A stretch of DNA of 63,021 bases from an uncultured Clostridia bacterium (GCA_947623955.1 CANQIP010000008.1:1-63021), one strand, 5' to 3'. Shown: positions 42,820 to 52,971, counted from the first letter of the stretch. Notes: generated from the sequence alone by a model not told the origin. Made by a program: numbers and translations.

Positions 42820-43512
42820 TTATTGTACTTCCTCCAAAAATTTCGTTATAATCGCGACGCTGTTAGCAGCGGCTTTTTTTGCGAAAGTCGGGTAGTCGTC
42901 GACGCTTTCCTCGTTCGCACCGTCCGACAGTGCGCGTATTACCGCGAAAGGTACGCCGTTCATAGCGGCTGCGTGACCTATTGCCGCGCCTTCCATTTCG
43001 GCGGCTATGGCGTTAAACTCCGATTTTATCACGGTGCGCTGCTCCTGCGTGCTTATAAATTGGTCGCCCGACGCTATAACGCCGCGCTCATAATTTAACC
43101 CGAGCGCCTTCGCCGCGGCGCATATCATGTCAGTTACGCGCGGATCGGTTTTAATGTAAACCTCGTTAAGACCCGATATAAAGCCCTTAGGATCGCCTAT
43201 AGGCGTTGTGTCCATGTCGTGCTCGCACACCGCGTCCGCGACGGCAATGTCGCCTATACCGAGTTTGTCCGACAGTCCGCCTGCAACGCCGACGTTTATA
43301 ATACAGTCGGGAGAATAGCGCAGTATCATCGTCTGCGCGCACACGGCGGCGTTTACCTTGCCCACACCCGCGACGGCTACAACGGTGTCCGCGCCGTTAA
43401 TGCGTCCTTTGTAAAATTCCATACTGCTCACCTTATCGGTAACGGCGTTATCCATCATGTCTTTAAGCGCCCTGACCTCAATATCCATCGCGCCTATTAT
43501 TCCTATCCTCAT
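42820..43512 (-). CDS. mtnN: 5'-Methylthioadenosine/S-adenosylhomocysteine nucleosidase
   Basis: 230 residues. Hydrolyses SAH (and MTA) to S-ribosylhomocysteine, the LuxS substrate. MRIGIIGAMDIEV start, VVAVAGVGKVNAAVCAQ near 48, VGVAGGLSDKLGIGDIAVA near 77, and the catalytic region AAEMEGAAIGHAAAMNGVPF near 170 with RALSDGANE near 193 (catalytic Asp) are all present. Minus-strand promoter at 43534-43563 (TTGACA-18-TATAAT). Confidence 0.96.
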   Translation of the reverse strand: MRIGIIGAMDIEVRALKDMMDNAVTDKVSSMEFYKGRINGADTVVAVAGVGKVNAAVCAQTMILRYSPDCIINVGVAGGLSDKLGIGDIAVADAVCEHDMDTTPIGDPKGFISGLNEVYIKTDPRVTDMICAAAKALGLNYERGVIASGDQFISTQEQRTVIKSEFNAIAAEMEGAAIGHAAAMNGVPFAVIRALSDGANEESVDDYPTFAKKAAANSVAIITKFLEEVQ

Positions 43513-43533
43513 TATATCAGCTCCTTTACCTTA

Positions 43534-43563
43534 ATTATACTATGACGTTTCGCCGTGTGTCAA
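43534..43563 (-). promoter_or_regulatory. Promoter of mtnN-luxS
   Basis: Minus-strand TTGACA (43563-43558), 18-bp spacer, TATAAT (43539-43534). Confidence 0.8.
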
Positions 43564-43592
43564 CGGTCTGTTTGCCCAAAATTCGCCGACCT

Positions 43593-43621
43593 TTGACAAG
43601 ACGGCAATAATAGTGTATAAT
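43593..43621 (+). promoter_or_regulatory. Promoter of the DnaQ-like exonuclease gene
   Basis: TTGACA at 43593-43598, 17-bp spacer, TATAAT at 43616-43621; 24 bp upstream of the start codon. Confidence 0.85.
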
Positions 43622-43644
43622 AATTGGCGTTAGGAGAGAGTAAC

Positions 43645-44265
43645 ATGGATTTTGTGGCAATAGACTTTGAAACCGCTATGTCGAACTTCACGAGCGTGTG
43701 CAGTCTCGGCATATGCGTTGTGGAGAACAATATTATAACGGACAGGAAGGAAATACTTATAAGACCCGAGCCGTTTGAGTTTAACGAGTACAATATAAAA
43801 ATACATGGCATCACGCCCGATATGGTCGCGGACAAGCCTACGTTCGATATGTACTGGGACGAGATCAAGCCGTATCTCGACGGCAAGACGGTCATAGCGC
43901 ATAACGCGGATTTCGACGTCGGCGTACTGTGCGCGACGCTGGAATATTTCGGCATACCGCGTCCGACCTTTACATATTTATGTACCGTCAAGCTGTCGCA
44001 AAAGGCGTACCCGGAGCTTGAAAGCCACAAGCTTAACAACCTGTGCGACGCGCTCGGCATAAAATTTCACCACCACAGGGCGTACGACGACGCTTACGCC
44101 TGCGCGTGCGTTATGCTGAGGATTTTGGAGGACTACAGCCTGTTAAATCTCGCCGAGGTCGAGGAGTGCTTTGACATCGGTATAGGACATCTTACGCCCG
44201 ATTCGCACCGTAAATTCACCAAAAATAAGCATAAGCGCAAGCGTGAGGATAACGCGGCAAATTGA
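43645..44265 (+). CDS. DnaQ-like (DEDDh) 3'-5' exonuclease
   Basis: 206 residues starting MDFVAIDFETAMSNFTSVCS. ExoI motif DFETA (7-11), ExoII AHNADFDVGVL near 89, ExoIII HHHRAYDDAYACACV near 146: the D-E-D-Dh set is complete. This is the stand-alone epsilon-like group rather than PolC. A basic C-terminal tail (about 190-206) is KNKHKRKRE. Start at ATG 43645 with AGGAGAGA; an upstream frame start at 43624 lacks RBS support. Confidence 0.9.
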   Translation: MDFVAIDFETAMSNFTSVCSLGICVVENNIITDRKEILIRPEPFEFNEYNIKIHGITPDMVADKPTFDMYWDEIKPYLDGKTVIAHNADFDVGVLCATLEYFGIPRPTFTYLCTVKLSQKAYPELESHKLNNLCDALGIKFHHHRAYDDAYACACVMLRILEDYSLLNLAEVEECFDIGIGHLTPDSHRKFTKNKHKRKREDNAAN

Positions 44266-44329
44266 CCTTGCGGTGACAATTTGCATAATTATTTGAGATA
44301 AAAACAATCTAAATCTTGCAACTTGCATA

Positions 44330-44358
44330 TTGACAAACGATTTTTTTAAGATTATAAT
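44330..44358 (+). promoter_or_regulatory. Promoter of glutamine synthetase III
   Basis: TTGACA at 44330-44335, 17-bp spacer, TATAAT at 44353-44358; leader of about 140 nt follows. Confidence 0.85.
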
Positions 44359-44391
44359 TATAACATAATTCGGATTAGAAAAAATTCAATA

Positions 44392-44472
44392 GCAGGTTTT
44401 TGATAGAACAAAGGTGTTTTATATTGAAATAGATATAATTCACCTTTTTTTCTTAGATACGCAAAAGCCTGC
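44392..44472 (+). ncRNA. Structured attenuator-like leader of glutamine synthetase III
   Basis: An inner hairpin pairs AAAGGTG (44410-44416) with CACCTTT (44441-44447) with an AU stem inside, followed directly by a T run (44445-44451), forming a terminator. An outer stem of 11 pairs, GCAGGTTTTTG (44392-44402) with CAAAAGCCTGC (44462-44472), encloses it. The layout suggests regulated termination, for example by nitrogen status through a protein such as ANTAR/NIT; the regulator is inference. Confidence 0.6.
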
Positions 44473-44506
44473 CGTTGTAAATTAAAAATCAGGAGGTATG
44501 GTAAAA

Positions 44507-46582
44507 ATGAGTAAAGTTGATGAAATGTTCGGTAGCAAGGTGTTTAACCTGCCCACGATGAAGGAGCGTCTGCCCAAGGATATTTACAAGTCGCTCGTAA
44601 AGACGATCAACGACGGTACAAGGCTCGATATAAACGTTGCCAACGCCGTTGCGCACGCAATGAAGGAGTGGGCTATAGAAAACGGCTGCACGCATTACAC
44701 GCACTGGTTCCAGCCGATGACGGGTCTTACAGCCGAAAAGCATGACGCGTTCATTCAGCCGACCGAGGACAGAACGGTATTTATGGAGTTTTCGGGTAAA
44801 GAGCTTGTTATGGGTGAGCCTGATGCTTCGTCCTTCCCTTCGGGCGGTCTGAGAGCAACGTTCGAGGCGAGAGGCTATACCGCATGGGATCCGACGTCAT
44901 TCGCGTTTATAAAGGGTCATTCGTTGTACATACCGACCTCATTCGTTTCGTACACGGGCGAGGTTCTCGATAAAAAGACTCCGCTGCTCCGTTCCGAGGC
45001 GGCTATCGACAGGGCGGCAAAGAGAGTTCTCGCGCTGTTCGGCAAGCACCCGAAACGAGTTGTTGCCTATGTGGGCCCCGAGCAGGAGTACTTCCTTGTT
45101 GACAAAAAGCTAAGAAATCAGCGTAAAGACCTTCTTCTTACCGGCAGAACGCTGTTCGGCGCAAAGCCGGCGAAGGGTCAGGAAATGGACGACCACTATT
45201 TCGGTCAGATCAAGGAACGTGTCGCAAACTTCATGCGCGAGGTTGACGAGGAGCTTTGGAAACTCGGCGTACTGGCTAAGACAAAGCATAACGAGGTCGC
45301 TCCCGCGCAGCACGAGATCGCGCCCGTATTTGCGACCACAAACATTTCAAACGACCATAACCAGCTTACTATGGAAATATTAAAGACCGTCGCGGATCAT
45401 CACGGTCTGTACTGCCTGCTCCACGAAAAGCCCTATGAGGGTATCAACGGTTCGGGTAAGCACAACAACTGGTCAATCGGTACGTCCGACGGCGAGCTTT
45501 TGTTTAAGCCGGGCAAGAACCCGCAGGACAACGCGCAGTTCCTTCTGTTCCTCGCGGCTGTTATAAAGGCTGTTGACGATTACGCTGATATTTTGAGAGC
45601 ATCCGTCGCAACGGCGGGTAACGACCACAGACTCGGCGCGAACGAAGCTCCTCCGGCTATTATCTCGATTTACCTCGGCGACCAGCTTGCGGCTGTTGTT
45701 GATAAGCTCGTTAAGCACAAGGGTATTAAGTCCGACGAGGGTTCGGTTATCGCCACTGGCGTCGACTCGCTCCCCGACATCGAGAGAGACACGACCGACA
45801 GAAACAGAACGTCGCCGTTCGCGTTTACGGGTAACCGTTTCGAGTTCCGCGCACCGGGTTCAAGACAGTCGATCGCAGGTATCAACATTGTAATAAACAC
45901 CATCGTTGCGCAGACGCTTACTGAAATTGCGGACGCTCTCGAGGGCAGCAAGGATATCAAGAAGGACGCGTTCGACCTTGCCGTTAAGATTTTCTCCGAC
46001 CACAACAGAATTATCTTCAACGGTAACGGTTACAGTGACGAATGGGTTAAAGAGGCTGAAAAGCGCGGTCTCGACAACCTTAAAACAACGCCGGACGCTC
46101 TTCCCCACTTCGTATCGCAGAAGTCTATCGACCTGTTCACAAAGCAGGAGGTATTTACCGAGGTTGAGGTTAAGACGCGCGGTGAGATTATGATGGAGGA
46201 GTACGACAACACGCTCCACTTCGAGATGCTCACAATGCTTGAAATGGCTAAGCAGGAAATTCTCCCCGCTTGCCTGAAATATACAAAGTTCGTAACCGAC
46301 GATCTCGCGTCGAAGAAGGCGCTCGGTCTTGACGCTCCCAACGAAACTGAACGGGCTCAGAAACTTACATCTCTTACCGAGTCGCTTATGGAGAAAATCG
46401 ACGCGCTCGACGCGGCGACGGCAGTTCCCGACGAGGACGCTTACGCAATCGGTATGTATTACAAGAACACCGTTATCCCCGCCATGGACGCGCTGCGTAA
46501 GGTTGCCGACGAACTTGAAACGATTGTTTCAAAGGAATACTGGCCCTTCCCCACTTATACGGAGCTTTTGTATCACGTATAA
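44507..46582 (+). CDS. glnN: Glutamine synthetase, type III
   Basis: ATP-dependent assimilation of ammonia into glutamine. 691 residues from [10 protein letters not shown], the long dodecameric GSIII class. Motifs: [19 protein letters not shown] near 63, [20 protein letters not shown] near 88, [14 protein letters not shown] near 188, [15 protein letters not shown] near 259, [13 protein letters not shown] near 308, and [20 protein letters not shown] near 450. ATG 44507 is favoured because AGGAGG at 44491 touches the earlier ATG 44498. Monocistronic, terminator at 46595. Often annotated glnA; glnN is the GSIII name. Confidence 0.95.
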   Translation: MSKVDEMFGSKVFNLPTMKERLPKDIYKSLVKTINDGTRLDINVANAVAHAMKEWAIENGCTHYTHWFQPMTGLTAEKHDAFIQPTEDRTVFMEFSGKELVMGEPDASSFPSGGLRATFEARGYTAWDPTSFAFIKGHSLYIPTSFVSYTGEVLDKKTPLLRSEAAIDRAAKRVLALFGKHPKRVVAYVGPEQEYFLVDKKLRNQRKDLLLTGRTLFGAKPAKGQEMDDHYFGQIKERVANFMREVDEELWKLGVLAKTKHNEVAPAQHEIAPVFATTNISNDHNQLTMEILKTVADHHGLYCLLHEKPYEGINGSGKHNNWSIGTSDGELLFKPGKNPQDNAQFLLFLAAVIKAVDDYADILRASVATAGNDHRLGANEAPPAIISIYLGDQLAAVVDKLVKHKGIKSDEGSVIATGVDSLPDIERDTTDRNRTSPFAFTGNRFEFRAPGSRQSIAGINIVINTIVAQTLTEIADALEGSKDIKKDAFDLAVKIFSDHNRIIFNGNGYSDEWVKEAEKRGLDNLKTTPDALPHFVSQKSIDLFTKQEVFTEVEVKTRGEIMMEEYDNTLHFEMLTMLEMAKQEILPACLKYTKFVTDDLASKKALGLDAPNETERAQKLTSLTESLMEKIDALDAATAVPDEDAYAIGMYYKNTVIPAMDALRKVADELETIVSKEYWPFPTYTELLYHV

Positions 46583-46594
46583 TAGATAACACAA

Positions 46595-46626
46595 AAAGAG
46601 GATTGCCGAGGCAATCCTCTTTTTTA
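46595..46626 (+). terminator. Terminator after glutamine synthetase III
   Basis: AAAGAGGATTGCC pairs with GCAATCCTCTTT around a short GAG loop and is followed by T residues; being near-symmetric it may also stop the pyr operon. Confidence 0.93.
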
Positions 46627-46630
46627 GTTC

Positions 46631-47542
46631 CTACCACATCTGTGCCGCGCCGATTATTGTGTTTATATCATCGATGTTGTGGCGTTCCATATAGCTTTGC
46701 ATATCTCTTTTTACGTCATATATAAGGTCGGGTTTCGCGAAAAGCGATGTGCCGAGCGCGACAAGCGACGCTCCCGCGAGCATCAGCTCTATTACGTCGC
46801 TGCCGGTCATAACGCCGCCCATGCCGATAAGCGGCAGTTTTACGGCGTTATGCACCTCGTGTATCATGCGCACAGCCACAGGCTTTATCGCGGGCCCCGA
46901 CAGTCCGCCTGTATTGTTCTTTAAAATCGGTCGTTTCGTCTCAATATCAATCTTCATGCCTAGCAGCGTGTTTATAAGCGACAGCCCGTCCGCACCGCCG
47001 TCCTCGGCAGCTTTCGCAATCTCCGTAATCGACGTTACGTTCGACGACAGTTTTACGACAAGCGGTTTTGCGCAGCGTTTTCTGACCTCTTTAGTGAGTG
47101 AGTTTACAACGTTCGCGTCCGTGCCGAACGCAAGACCGCCGTGCTTTACGTTCGGGCAGGAAATGTTAAGCTCGACTATTGCCGCGTCGGTCGCCGAAAT
47201 TATTTCAGCCATTTCGCAGTATTCCTCGACGGTATTGCCGGATATGTTGACTATGACGTTCGTGTCGTACTCCGCGAGTATAGGCATGATATGCTCCGCA
47301 AAATATTCCACACCGGGATTTTGAAGTCCTATGCTGTTTAAAATTCCCGACGGTGTTTCGGCTATTCTCGGAGGCGGGTTGCCCGCGCGCGGAACTCTTG
47401 TAAGCCCCTTCGCGCCTATGCCGCCGTACTCCGCAAGCGGCGCAAATTCGTTGTATTCCATACCGAAACCGAACGTTCCCGAGGCGGTTACTATCGGGTT
47501 TTTAAACTCCACGCCGCAGAAATTTACCTTCATATCAGTCAT
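46631..47542 (-). CDS. pyrD: Dihydroorotate dehydrogenase B, catalytic subunit
   Basis: Oxidises dihydroorotate to orotate. 303 residues, class 1B. FMN barrel with TASGTFGFGMEYNEF near 20, NSIGLQNPGVEYFAE near 69, the catalytic Cys in VELNISCPNVKHGG near 128, and GMGGVMTGSDVIELMLAGAS near 240. It works with PyrK, whose gene precedes it and overlaps by 8 bp on the minus strand. Last gene of the pyr operon. Confidence 0.97.
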   Translation of the reverse strand: MTDMKVNFCGVEFKNPIVTASGTFGFGMEYNEFAPLAEYGGIGAKGLTRVPRAGNPPPRIAETPSGILNSIGLQNPGVEYFAEHIMPILAEYDTNVIVNISGNTVEEYCEMAEIISATDAAIVELNISCPNVKHGGLAFGTDANVVNSLTKEVRKRCAKPLVVKLSSNVTSITEIAKAAEDGGADGLSLINTLLGMKIDIETKRPILKNNTGGLSGPAIKPVAVRMIHEVHNAVKLPLIGMGGVMTGSDVIELMLAGASLVALGTSLFAKPDLIYDVKRDMQSYMERHNIDDINTIIGAAQMW

Positions 47543-48302
47543 TGAGCGTTACCTCCTCGCTGTAAAATACGGGGCCGTTGGCGCACACCTTCGCGTAACG
47601 CTCCGTGCCGTCCTTCTTTGTTTCGCACGCGCAGGCGAGACACGCGCCTATGCCGCAGCCCATGCGCTGTTCAAGCGAAATCTGACAGGGTATGCCGCGT
47701 TCCTCGGCTATTTTCTTAACGGCTCGCAGCATCGGCATGGGACCGCACGAGTATATCATATCACATTCGTTCAGGTTCAAATACCCCTCCATAGCCGAGG
47801 CAATGTAACCGTTGTAGCCGTAGCTGCCGTCGTCCGTGCCGACGATGGTCATTGACGATACCGCGTCAAACTCATCTTCCATCACAACACGCGATTTGTT
47901 CCTGAAACCCAAAAACACCGTTGCGTTTGTAAGCTGCTTTGTGAGCTTGTATAAAGGAAATACGCCGATACCGCCGCCGATTACGATTGGCTTTCTGACG
48001 GTCTGCTTTATTTCAAAGCCGTGTCCCAAGGGACCCACAATGTCTATTTCATCGCCGATTTCCTTTTTCGCGAGCAGCTTTGTACCTTCGCCTTTTACTT
48101 CAAATATAAAGCGAACCTCGCCGTTTGACGCGTCGCATATGCTTATCGGTCGGCGCAGAAACGTATCTCCGCCGCACGCGATATGCAGAAATTGTCCGCA
48201 CTGCGCTGCCGCGGCTATATCCGCGCTCTCTATCGTAAAGTCAAATATACCGTCCGCGATTTCGCGTTTTTTTATAAGTTTGCAAATCTCTTGTTTTTTC
48301 AT
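47535..48302 (-). CDS. pyrK: Dihydroorotate dehydrogenase B, electron-transfer subunit
   Basis: 255 residues. FAD/NAD module: RRPISICDA near 51, GTKLLAKKEIGDEIDIVGPLG near 75, VIGGGIGVFPLYKL near 106. The [2Fe-2S] cluster is bound by RMGCGIGACLACACETKKDG near 214 and VCANGPVF near 239. It passes electrons from PyrD to NAD+. Typical PyrK length and motif order. Confidence 0.96.
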   Translation of the reverse strand: MKKQEICKLIKKREIADGIFDFTIESADIAAAAQCGQFLHIACGGDTFLRRPISICDASNGEVRFIFEVKGEGTKLLAKKEIGDEIDIVGPLGHGFEIKQTVRKPIVIGGGIGVFPLYKLTKQLTNATVFLGFRNKSRVVMEDEFDAVSSMTIVGTDDGSYGYNGYIASAMEGYLNLNECDMIYSCGPMPMLRAVKKIAEERGIPCQISLEQRMGCGIGACLACACETKKDGTERYAKVCANGPVFYSEEVTLND

Positions 48303-48314
48303 AACGCTGTCTCC

Positions 48315-49232
48315 TTATTTGATTACGGACGTGAGCTCGTCTCTCATGCGTATTGCCTCCGTTCTCGCTGCCTCGGCGAATTGTTCCTCTTTCCAATCGC
48401 CCTTTTTGTACGCGCACATAATACCGCGCGACGAGTTTACTATCGCGCCGAGACCGTCGCCGTTAAAGCACGGCACAACGTCCTTCGCACCGCCGCCCTG
48501 TGCGCCGTAGCCCGGCACGAGGAAGTACGACTGTTTCATTATTTTGCGCAGCGCCGCCGCCTGCTCGGGGTATGTCGCGCCGACTACCGCGCCGACCGCG
48601 CCGTAACCGCTTTCGCCTATGGTGTCCGCGTTCCACTTGTTTACGCATTCCGCGACCTTTTCGTATATATGCGCGTCGCCGACTATCAAATCCTGAAGTT
48701 CTCCCGACGAGGGATTTGATGTCTTTACAAGCGCAAAAATCGCCTTATCGTATGCCTTGCAGTCGTTTACAAACGGCATTACGCCGTCCGTGCCGAGGTA
48801 CGGGTTAACCGTCACGCAGTCAACGCCGAACGACTCTTCCTCAACGCCGTCAACGGCTGTTTTACCGAGGTACGCTTTCGAATACGCCTCGGCGGTCGAG
48901 CCTATGTCGTTGCGCTTAACGTCGAGAATTACGTACAGCCCCTTCTCTTTTGCGTATTGAATTGTTTGGTGAAGGACTGTTTCGCCGTAAAGCCCGTACA
49001 TCTCGTAAAACGCGCTCTGCGGCTTTACCGCCGATACTACGTCGTAAAGCGCGTCGATAAGACCTTTGTTGTACTCCCATATTGCAGCACACGCGCCTTT
49101 TAGGTTTTGACCGTACTCCGCGTATGCTTTTTTACGTATATATTCGGGTACGTAGTCGATTTTCGGGTCGAGACCCGCGACCGACGGATTGCCCTTTTCC
49201 TTTATCTTCTTTACAAGCAAATCTACCGACAT
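48315..49232 (-). CDS. pyrF: Orotidine 5'-phosphate decarboxylase
   Basis: 305 residues, the longer type 2 OMP decarboxylase. VAGLDPKIDYVPEYI near 21, YVILDVKRNDIGSTAEAYSK near 86 (catalytic Asp-Lys pair), VTVNPYLGTDGVMPFV near 126, and a late phosphate-binding loop LVPGYGAQGGGAKDV near 240. ATG 49232 is chosen because AAGGAGG lies 5 bases before it; the longer frame starts inside the pyrC end. Forms UMP, the last pyr step. Confidence 0.95.
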   Translation of the reverse strand: MSVDLLVKKIKEKGNPSVAGLDPKIDYVPEYIRKKAYAEYGQNLKGACAAIWEYNKGLIDALYDVVSAVKPQSAFYEMYGLYGETVLHQTIQYAKEKGLYVILDVKRNDIGSTAEAYSKAYLGKTAVDGVEEESFGVDCVTVNPYLGTDGVMPFVNDCKAYDKAIFALVKTSNPSSGELQDLIVGDAHIYEKVAECVNKWNADTIGESGYGAVGAVVGATYPEQAAALRKIMKQSYFLVPGYGAQGGGAKDVVPCFNGDGLGAIVNSSRGIMCAYKKGDWKEEQFAEAARTEAIRMRDELTSVIK

Positions 49233-49251
49233 GTTATTCCTCCTTATCCGT

Positions 49252-50544
49252 TTACACAAGTATGCCTCGGTTTACTTTTATTTTGCCGCCCACGATAACG
49301 TATTCCGGCTTGCCCAAAAGTTTAAAGCCATCGTAGGGCGAATTTTTGCTCTTTGAGTGCAGCTTTGTTATATCCACCGTCCACTCCTTGTTCGGGTCGA
49401 ATATCGTAATGTCAGCGGCGTTGCCGATTTTCATATTGCCCTTGTTAAGACCTAAAATGCGCGACGGGTTGACCGCCATTTTTTCAATGAGTTCGTTTAT
49501 CGTCAGCACGCCCGGTTCTACAAGGTATTTAAGTCCGAGTCCGAGCGACGTTTCAAAGCCGACTATGCCGTTTAACGCAAGCGCGAACTCGCAGTTTTTC
49601 TCATCTATGTGGTGCGGAGCGTGGTCGGTTACGATACAGTCTATCGTGCCGTCCTTAAGTCCTTCCTTGATTGCCGCAACGTCGTCGTCGGTGCGCAGCG
49701 GCGGGTTCATCTTCGCGAATGTGTTAAAGCCTTCGACAGCCTTTTCCGTAAGCGTAAAGTAGTGCGGACACGTTTCGCATGTGACGCGCACGCCGCGCTT
49801 TTTCGCCTGACGTACAAGGTCTACGGAAAGCCGCGTGCTTACATGCGCGATATGCACGGGCGTGCCTATCGCCTCTGCAATTATAATATCACGCGATACC
49901 ATTACTTCCTCAGCCGCGCGCGTTATGCCGCGAAGTCCCATAGCCGTGGCGACCGCGCCCTCGTTCATGTAGCCGCCGTCGGCAAGCCCCAAATCCTCGC
50001 AATGGGATATTACCTTCATGTCGAACATGTCGGCGTACTCCATAGCGCGGCGCATAAGTCCCGATTCGGTCACGGGGCGTCCGTCATCGGAAATCGCGAC
50101 CGCACCGGCAAACTTCATCTCGCCTATCTCGGCAAGCTCCTCTCCTTTAAGTCCTTTCGACACCGCGCCTATCGGGTACACGTTTACATATCCGACTTCC
50201 TTCGCCTTGTTTATAATGTACGAAATAACCGTCTCATTATCCGCGACGGGCTTGGTGTTCGGCATACACGCAATCGACGTTATACCGCCCATTACGGCGC
50301 TCCTCGTGCCTGTTTCTATATCCTCCTTGTACTCCTGACCCGGATCGCGGAGGTGACAGTGCATATCCACAAGACCGGGCGACACGATTTTTCCGGCGGC
50401 GTCGATAACTTCCATATCTATGCCTTCAAGCCCGAGGTTGTCGCCTATTTCGGAAATCACGCCCTTATCTATAAATACGTCCGTAACCTTGTCGATATTA
50501 TTCTCGGGGTCGATAACTCTGCCGCCTTTTATAAGTATTCTCAT
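49252..50544 (-). CDS. pyrC: Dihydroorotase
   Basis: 430 residues, class I type. Metal ligands in [20 protein letters not shown] near 57, [11 protein letters not shown] near 177, [14 protein letters not shown] near 228, and [11 protein letters not shown] near 302. Converts carbamoyl aspartate to dihydroorotate. It touches pyrB by a single shared base (50544). Confidence 0.96.
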   Translation of the reverse strand: MRILIKGGRVIDPENNIDKVTDVFIDKGVISEIGDNLGLEGIDMEVIDAAGKIVSPGLVDMHCHLRDPGQEYKEDIETGTRSAVMGGITSIACMPNTKPVADNETVISYIINKAKEVGYVNVYPIGAVSKGLKGEELAEIGEMKFAGAVAISDDGRPVTESGLMRRAMEYADMFDMKVISHCEDLGLADGGYMNEGAVATAMGLRGITRAAEEVMVSRDIIIAEAIGTPVHIAHVSTRLSVDLVRQAKKRGVRVTCETCPHYFTLTEKAVEGFNTFAKMNPPLRTDDDVAAIKEGLKDGTIDCIVTDHAPHHIDEKNCEFALALNGIVGFETSLGLGLKYLVEPGVLTINELIEKMAVNPSRILGLNKGNMKIGNAADITIFDPNKEWTVDITKLHSKSKNSPYDGFKLLGKPEYVIVGGKIKVNRGILV

Positions 50545-51482
50545 TATCCGTCATCCTCCTCTGTGTCAAATCCGCCTCTGGAAAGAAGATACATTACAGC
50601 CATTCTGACAGCCACGCCGCTTGTCACCTGCTCGTTTATGACGCTCGCCTCGCCGTCTATGACGCTTGTGGAAAATTCCACGCCGCGGTTTACGGGTCCG
50701 GGGTGCATTACAAGCGCGTCGGGCTTGGCGTATTTGAGCCGCGCGTCGTCCACTCCGAAAAATCTGTAGTATTCCCGAAGGCTCGGGAACAGTCCGCTTT
50801 TTTGGCGTTCAAGCTGTATTCTAAGTCCCATTACAACATCGGCGTCTATAATAGCCTCCTGTATGCTCTTAAACACCTTACAGCCCATTTTCTCCATGCC
50901 TTGCGGTATCAGCGTGGCGGGGCCTCCGACGCTTACCTCCGCGCCGAGTTTGGTTAAGCCGTATATGTTGCTCCTTACGACCCTGCTGTGCTTTATATCG
51001 CCTATAATCGCGACCTTCAAGCCGCCAATATGACCCTTTTTCTCCTTTATCGTGAGCATGTCCAAAAGCGCCTGCGTCGGGTGTTCGTTCATGCCGTCGC
51101 CCGCGTTTACGACCGACGCGCTCACAAGCGGCGCGATTAGGTGCGGCGCGCCCGACATACTGTGGCGCATTACGAGTATATCCGTACCCATGGCGTTAAT
51201 GGTATTCGCGGTGTCGATGAGCGTCTCTCCCTTCTGAACCGACGAGCCGCTCGCTGTTATATTCGCCGCATTCGCGCTCATGTACTTCGCGGCGAGTTCA
51301 AATGAGAGACGCGTGCGCGTGCTGTTCTCGTAAAAGAGGTTTACTACCGTTCTTCCCTGCAAATGCGGCGTCTTTTTACTCGGCTGTTTTATTATAAGTT
51401 TCATGGTTTCAGCCGCACGCAGTATGTTTCTTATTTCCTCGGCGCTCAAATCCTTAAGCCCCAAAAGGTCTTTTCTCTTCAT
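50544..51482 (-). CDS. pyrB: Aspartate carbamoyltransferase, catalytic subunit
   Basis: 312 residues. Carbamoyl-phosphate loop [19 protein letters not shown] near 50, [13 protein letters not shown] near 101, [18 protein letters not shown] near 128, and [10 protein letters not shown] near 262. No regulatory subunit gene (pyrI) follows. It overlaps pyrR by 4 bp. Confidence 0.96.
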   Translation of the reverse strand: MKRKDLLGLKDLSAEEIRNILRAAETMKLIIKQPSKKTPHLQGRTVVNLFYENSTRTRLSFELAAKYMSANAANITASGSSVQKGETLIDTANTINAMGTDILVMRHSMSGAPHLIAPLVSASVVNAGDGMNEHPTQALLDMLTIKEKKGHIGGLKVAIIGDIKHSRVVRSNIYGLTKLGAEVSVGGPATLIPQGMEKMGCKVFKSIQEAIIDADVVMGLRIQLERQKSGLFPSLREYYRFFGVDDARLKYAKPDALVMHPGPVNRGVEFSTSVIDGEASVINEQVTSGVAVRMAVMYLLSRGGFDTEEDDG

Positions 51483-52033
51483 CTTCTTCCCTCTCTTTCA
51501 CACAGAGATACTTTGCTTATCTCCCCGTTCGTTACCTCGACGTTTATATATTCGTCCGCGGAGGTCAGTATGCTTTTGCCGATATATCCGGCGCTTATCG
51601 GGAGTTCGCGCCTGCCTCTGTCCACAAGCACCGCAAGTTCTATCCTCTCGGGTCTGCCCATGTCAAAAATCTCGTCCATGGCGCAGCGAACCGTTCTGCC
51701 GGAGAAAAGCACATCGTCCACAAGTATAATTTTCTTATCCTCTATGGTAAACGCAATATCGCTGCCCGCAACAATGGGATGCTTGCCGAGTCTCGTTAAG
51801 TCGTCGCGGTAAAAGGTGATGTCGAGACTGCCCAGCGGCAGACGTATATCCTCAATTTCCTTTATGCGCTCCAAAATAAGCTTAGCGAGCGTTACGCCCT
51901 TTGTCTGTATTCCGATAATGACAAGATTGTCCGTTCCTCTGTTACGCTCGACTATCTCATACGCCATACGGCTGACGGCGCGTTTTACCGCCATAGCGTC
52001 CATAAGCACCGTTTTTTCGATGTACTTTGCCAT
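51479..52033 (-). CDS. pyrR: PyrR bifunctional pyrimidine regulator/uracil phosphoribosyltransferase
   Basis: 184 residues. The PRPP loop [20 protein letters not shown] near 91 is intact, and the N-terminus has [20 protein letters not shown]. In other Firmicutes PyrR binds an attenuator in pyr mRNA when UMP is high. Here the leader from the promoter to the start is only about 35 nt and no anti-antiterminator is visible, so the regulatory role is unclear. First gene of the operon. Confidence 0.94.
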   Translation of the reverse strand: MAKYIEKTVLMDAMAVKRAVSRMAYEIVERNRGTDNLVIIGIQTKGVTLAKLILERIKEIEDIRLPLGSLDITFYRDDLTRLGKHPIVAGSDIAFTIEDKKIILVDDVLFSGRTVRCAMDEIFDMGRPERIELAVLVDRGRRELPISAGYIGKSILTSADEYINVEVTNGEISKVSLCEREGRR

Positions 52034-52074
52034 ACGCCTTCTTCCTCCCGTCTTAAAAGCATTTTATCCTTAAC

Positions 52075-52103
52075 ATTATACACCATTTTTACCGAATTGT
52101 CCA
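52075..52103 (-). promoter_or_regulatory. Promoter of the pyr operon
   Basis: Minus-strand TGGACA (52103-52098), 17-bp spacer, TATAAT (52080-52075). Confidence 0.72.
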
Positions 52104-52162
52104 TATCATAGTAAAAATATTCAAAAAAATATAGTTAATTATGATTTTTTTGTAAAATTCTC

Positions 52163-52191
52163 TTGAAAAAAATGTCATTTAGTGATAAAAT
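52163..52191 (+). promoter_or_regulatory. Promoter of walRK
   Basis: TTGAAA at 52163-52168, 17-bp spacer, TAAAAT at 52186-52191 with an extended -10 TG. Confidence 0.75.
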
Positions 52192-52252
52192 ATATGTAAC
52201 TATTTTGAGAGCATACATCTGAAAATACGGATTTTGAAAGGAATTGAGGTAA

Positions 52253-52954
52253 ATGGAACGTACGATACTTGTAATTGAGGACGAGCAGAACATCAACGAC
52301 ATACTTACATTCTCACTTGGTAAGGAAGGCTATAAGACGCTTTCCGCGCTTGACGGTGTTAAGGGTCTTGAAATGGCTCTCACGGAACACCCCGACCTTA
52401 TTCTGCTTGACGTTATGCTGCCCGGTCTCGACGGCTGGGAGGTTTGTAAAAAGGTGCGTGAGCAGTCGCAGGTTCCCATTATAATGCTTACAGCGAGAGA
52501 GGACGAAGTGGACAAGGTACTCGGTCTCGAGCTCGGTGCGGACGACTATATCACAAAGCCCTACTCCATGCGTGAACTCGCGGCAAGAGTTAAAGCAAAT
52601 CTCCGCAGAAGTACCGCTGCCGCTGCCGTACAGGATACTCCGTCCGACAATCAGGACACAATCGTATCCGGCGATTTGACGATTAACATAGACCGATACG
52701 AGGTATCGAAGAACGGTACGGTTATAGATATAACACTCCGCGAATTTGAGCTTTTGCGTTTCCTCGCCCAGCAGCCCGGAAAAATCTTTTCAAGAGAAAA
52801 ACTCCTCGAAAACGTATGGGGCTATGAATACTACGGCGACGTAAGAACCGTTGACGTAACGGTAAGGCGTCTGCGCGAAAAAATTGAGGACGACCCGAGT
52901 ATGCCGAAGTATATCATTACAAAGCGCGGAGTGGGCTACTACTTCAACAAATAA
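52253..52954 (+). CDS. walR: OmpR/PhoB-family response regulator, WalR-like
   Basis: 233 residues. Receiver domain 1-120 with LVIEDEQNIND, the phospho-acceptor in LILLDVMLPGLDGWEV near 53, and YITKPYSMRELAARVKANL near 101. The C-terminal winged helix (about 140-232) has TLREFELLRFLAQQPGKIFS and RTVDVTVRRLREKIEDDP. It resembles WalR (YycF), which controls wall hydrolases, but PhoB-type paralogues are similar, so the name is tentative. The kinase gene follows, separated by a hairpin. The WalRK partners yycH, yycI and yycJ are absent. Confidence 0.85.
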   Translation: MERTILVIEDEQNINDILTFSLGKEGYKTLSALDGVKGLEMALTEHPDLILLDVMLPGLDGWEVCKKVREQSQVPIIMLTAREDEVDKVLGLELGADDYITKPYSMRELAARVKANLRRSTAAAAVQDTPSDNQDTIVSGDLTINIDRYEVSKNGTVIDITLREFELLRFLAQQPGKIFSREKLLENVWGYEYYGDVRTVDVTVRRLREKIEDDPSMPKYIITKRGVGYYFNK

Positions 52955-52971
52955 CATAAAATAATCAGGAT

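Noticed and set aside
49609-50769. 386-codon plus-strand frame
   Set aside because: Antisense to pyrC and pyrB; Arg/His/Tyr-rich shadow.
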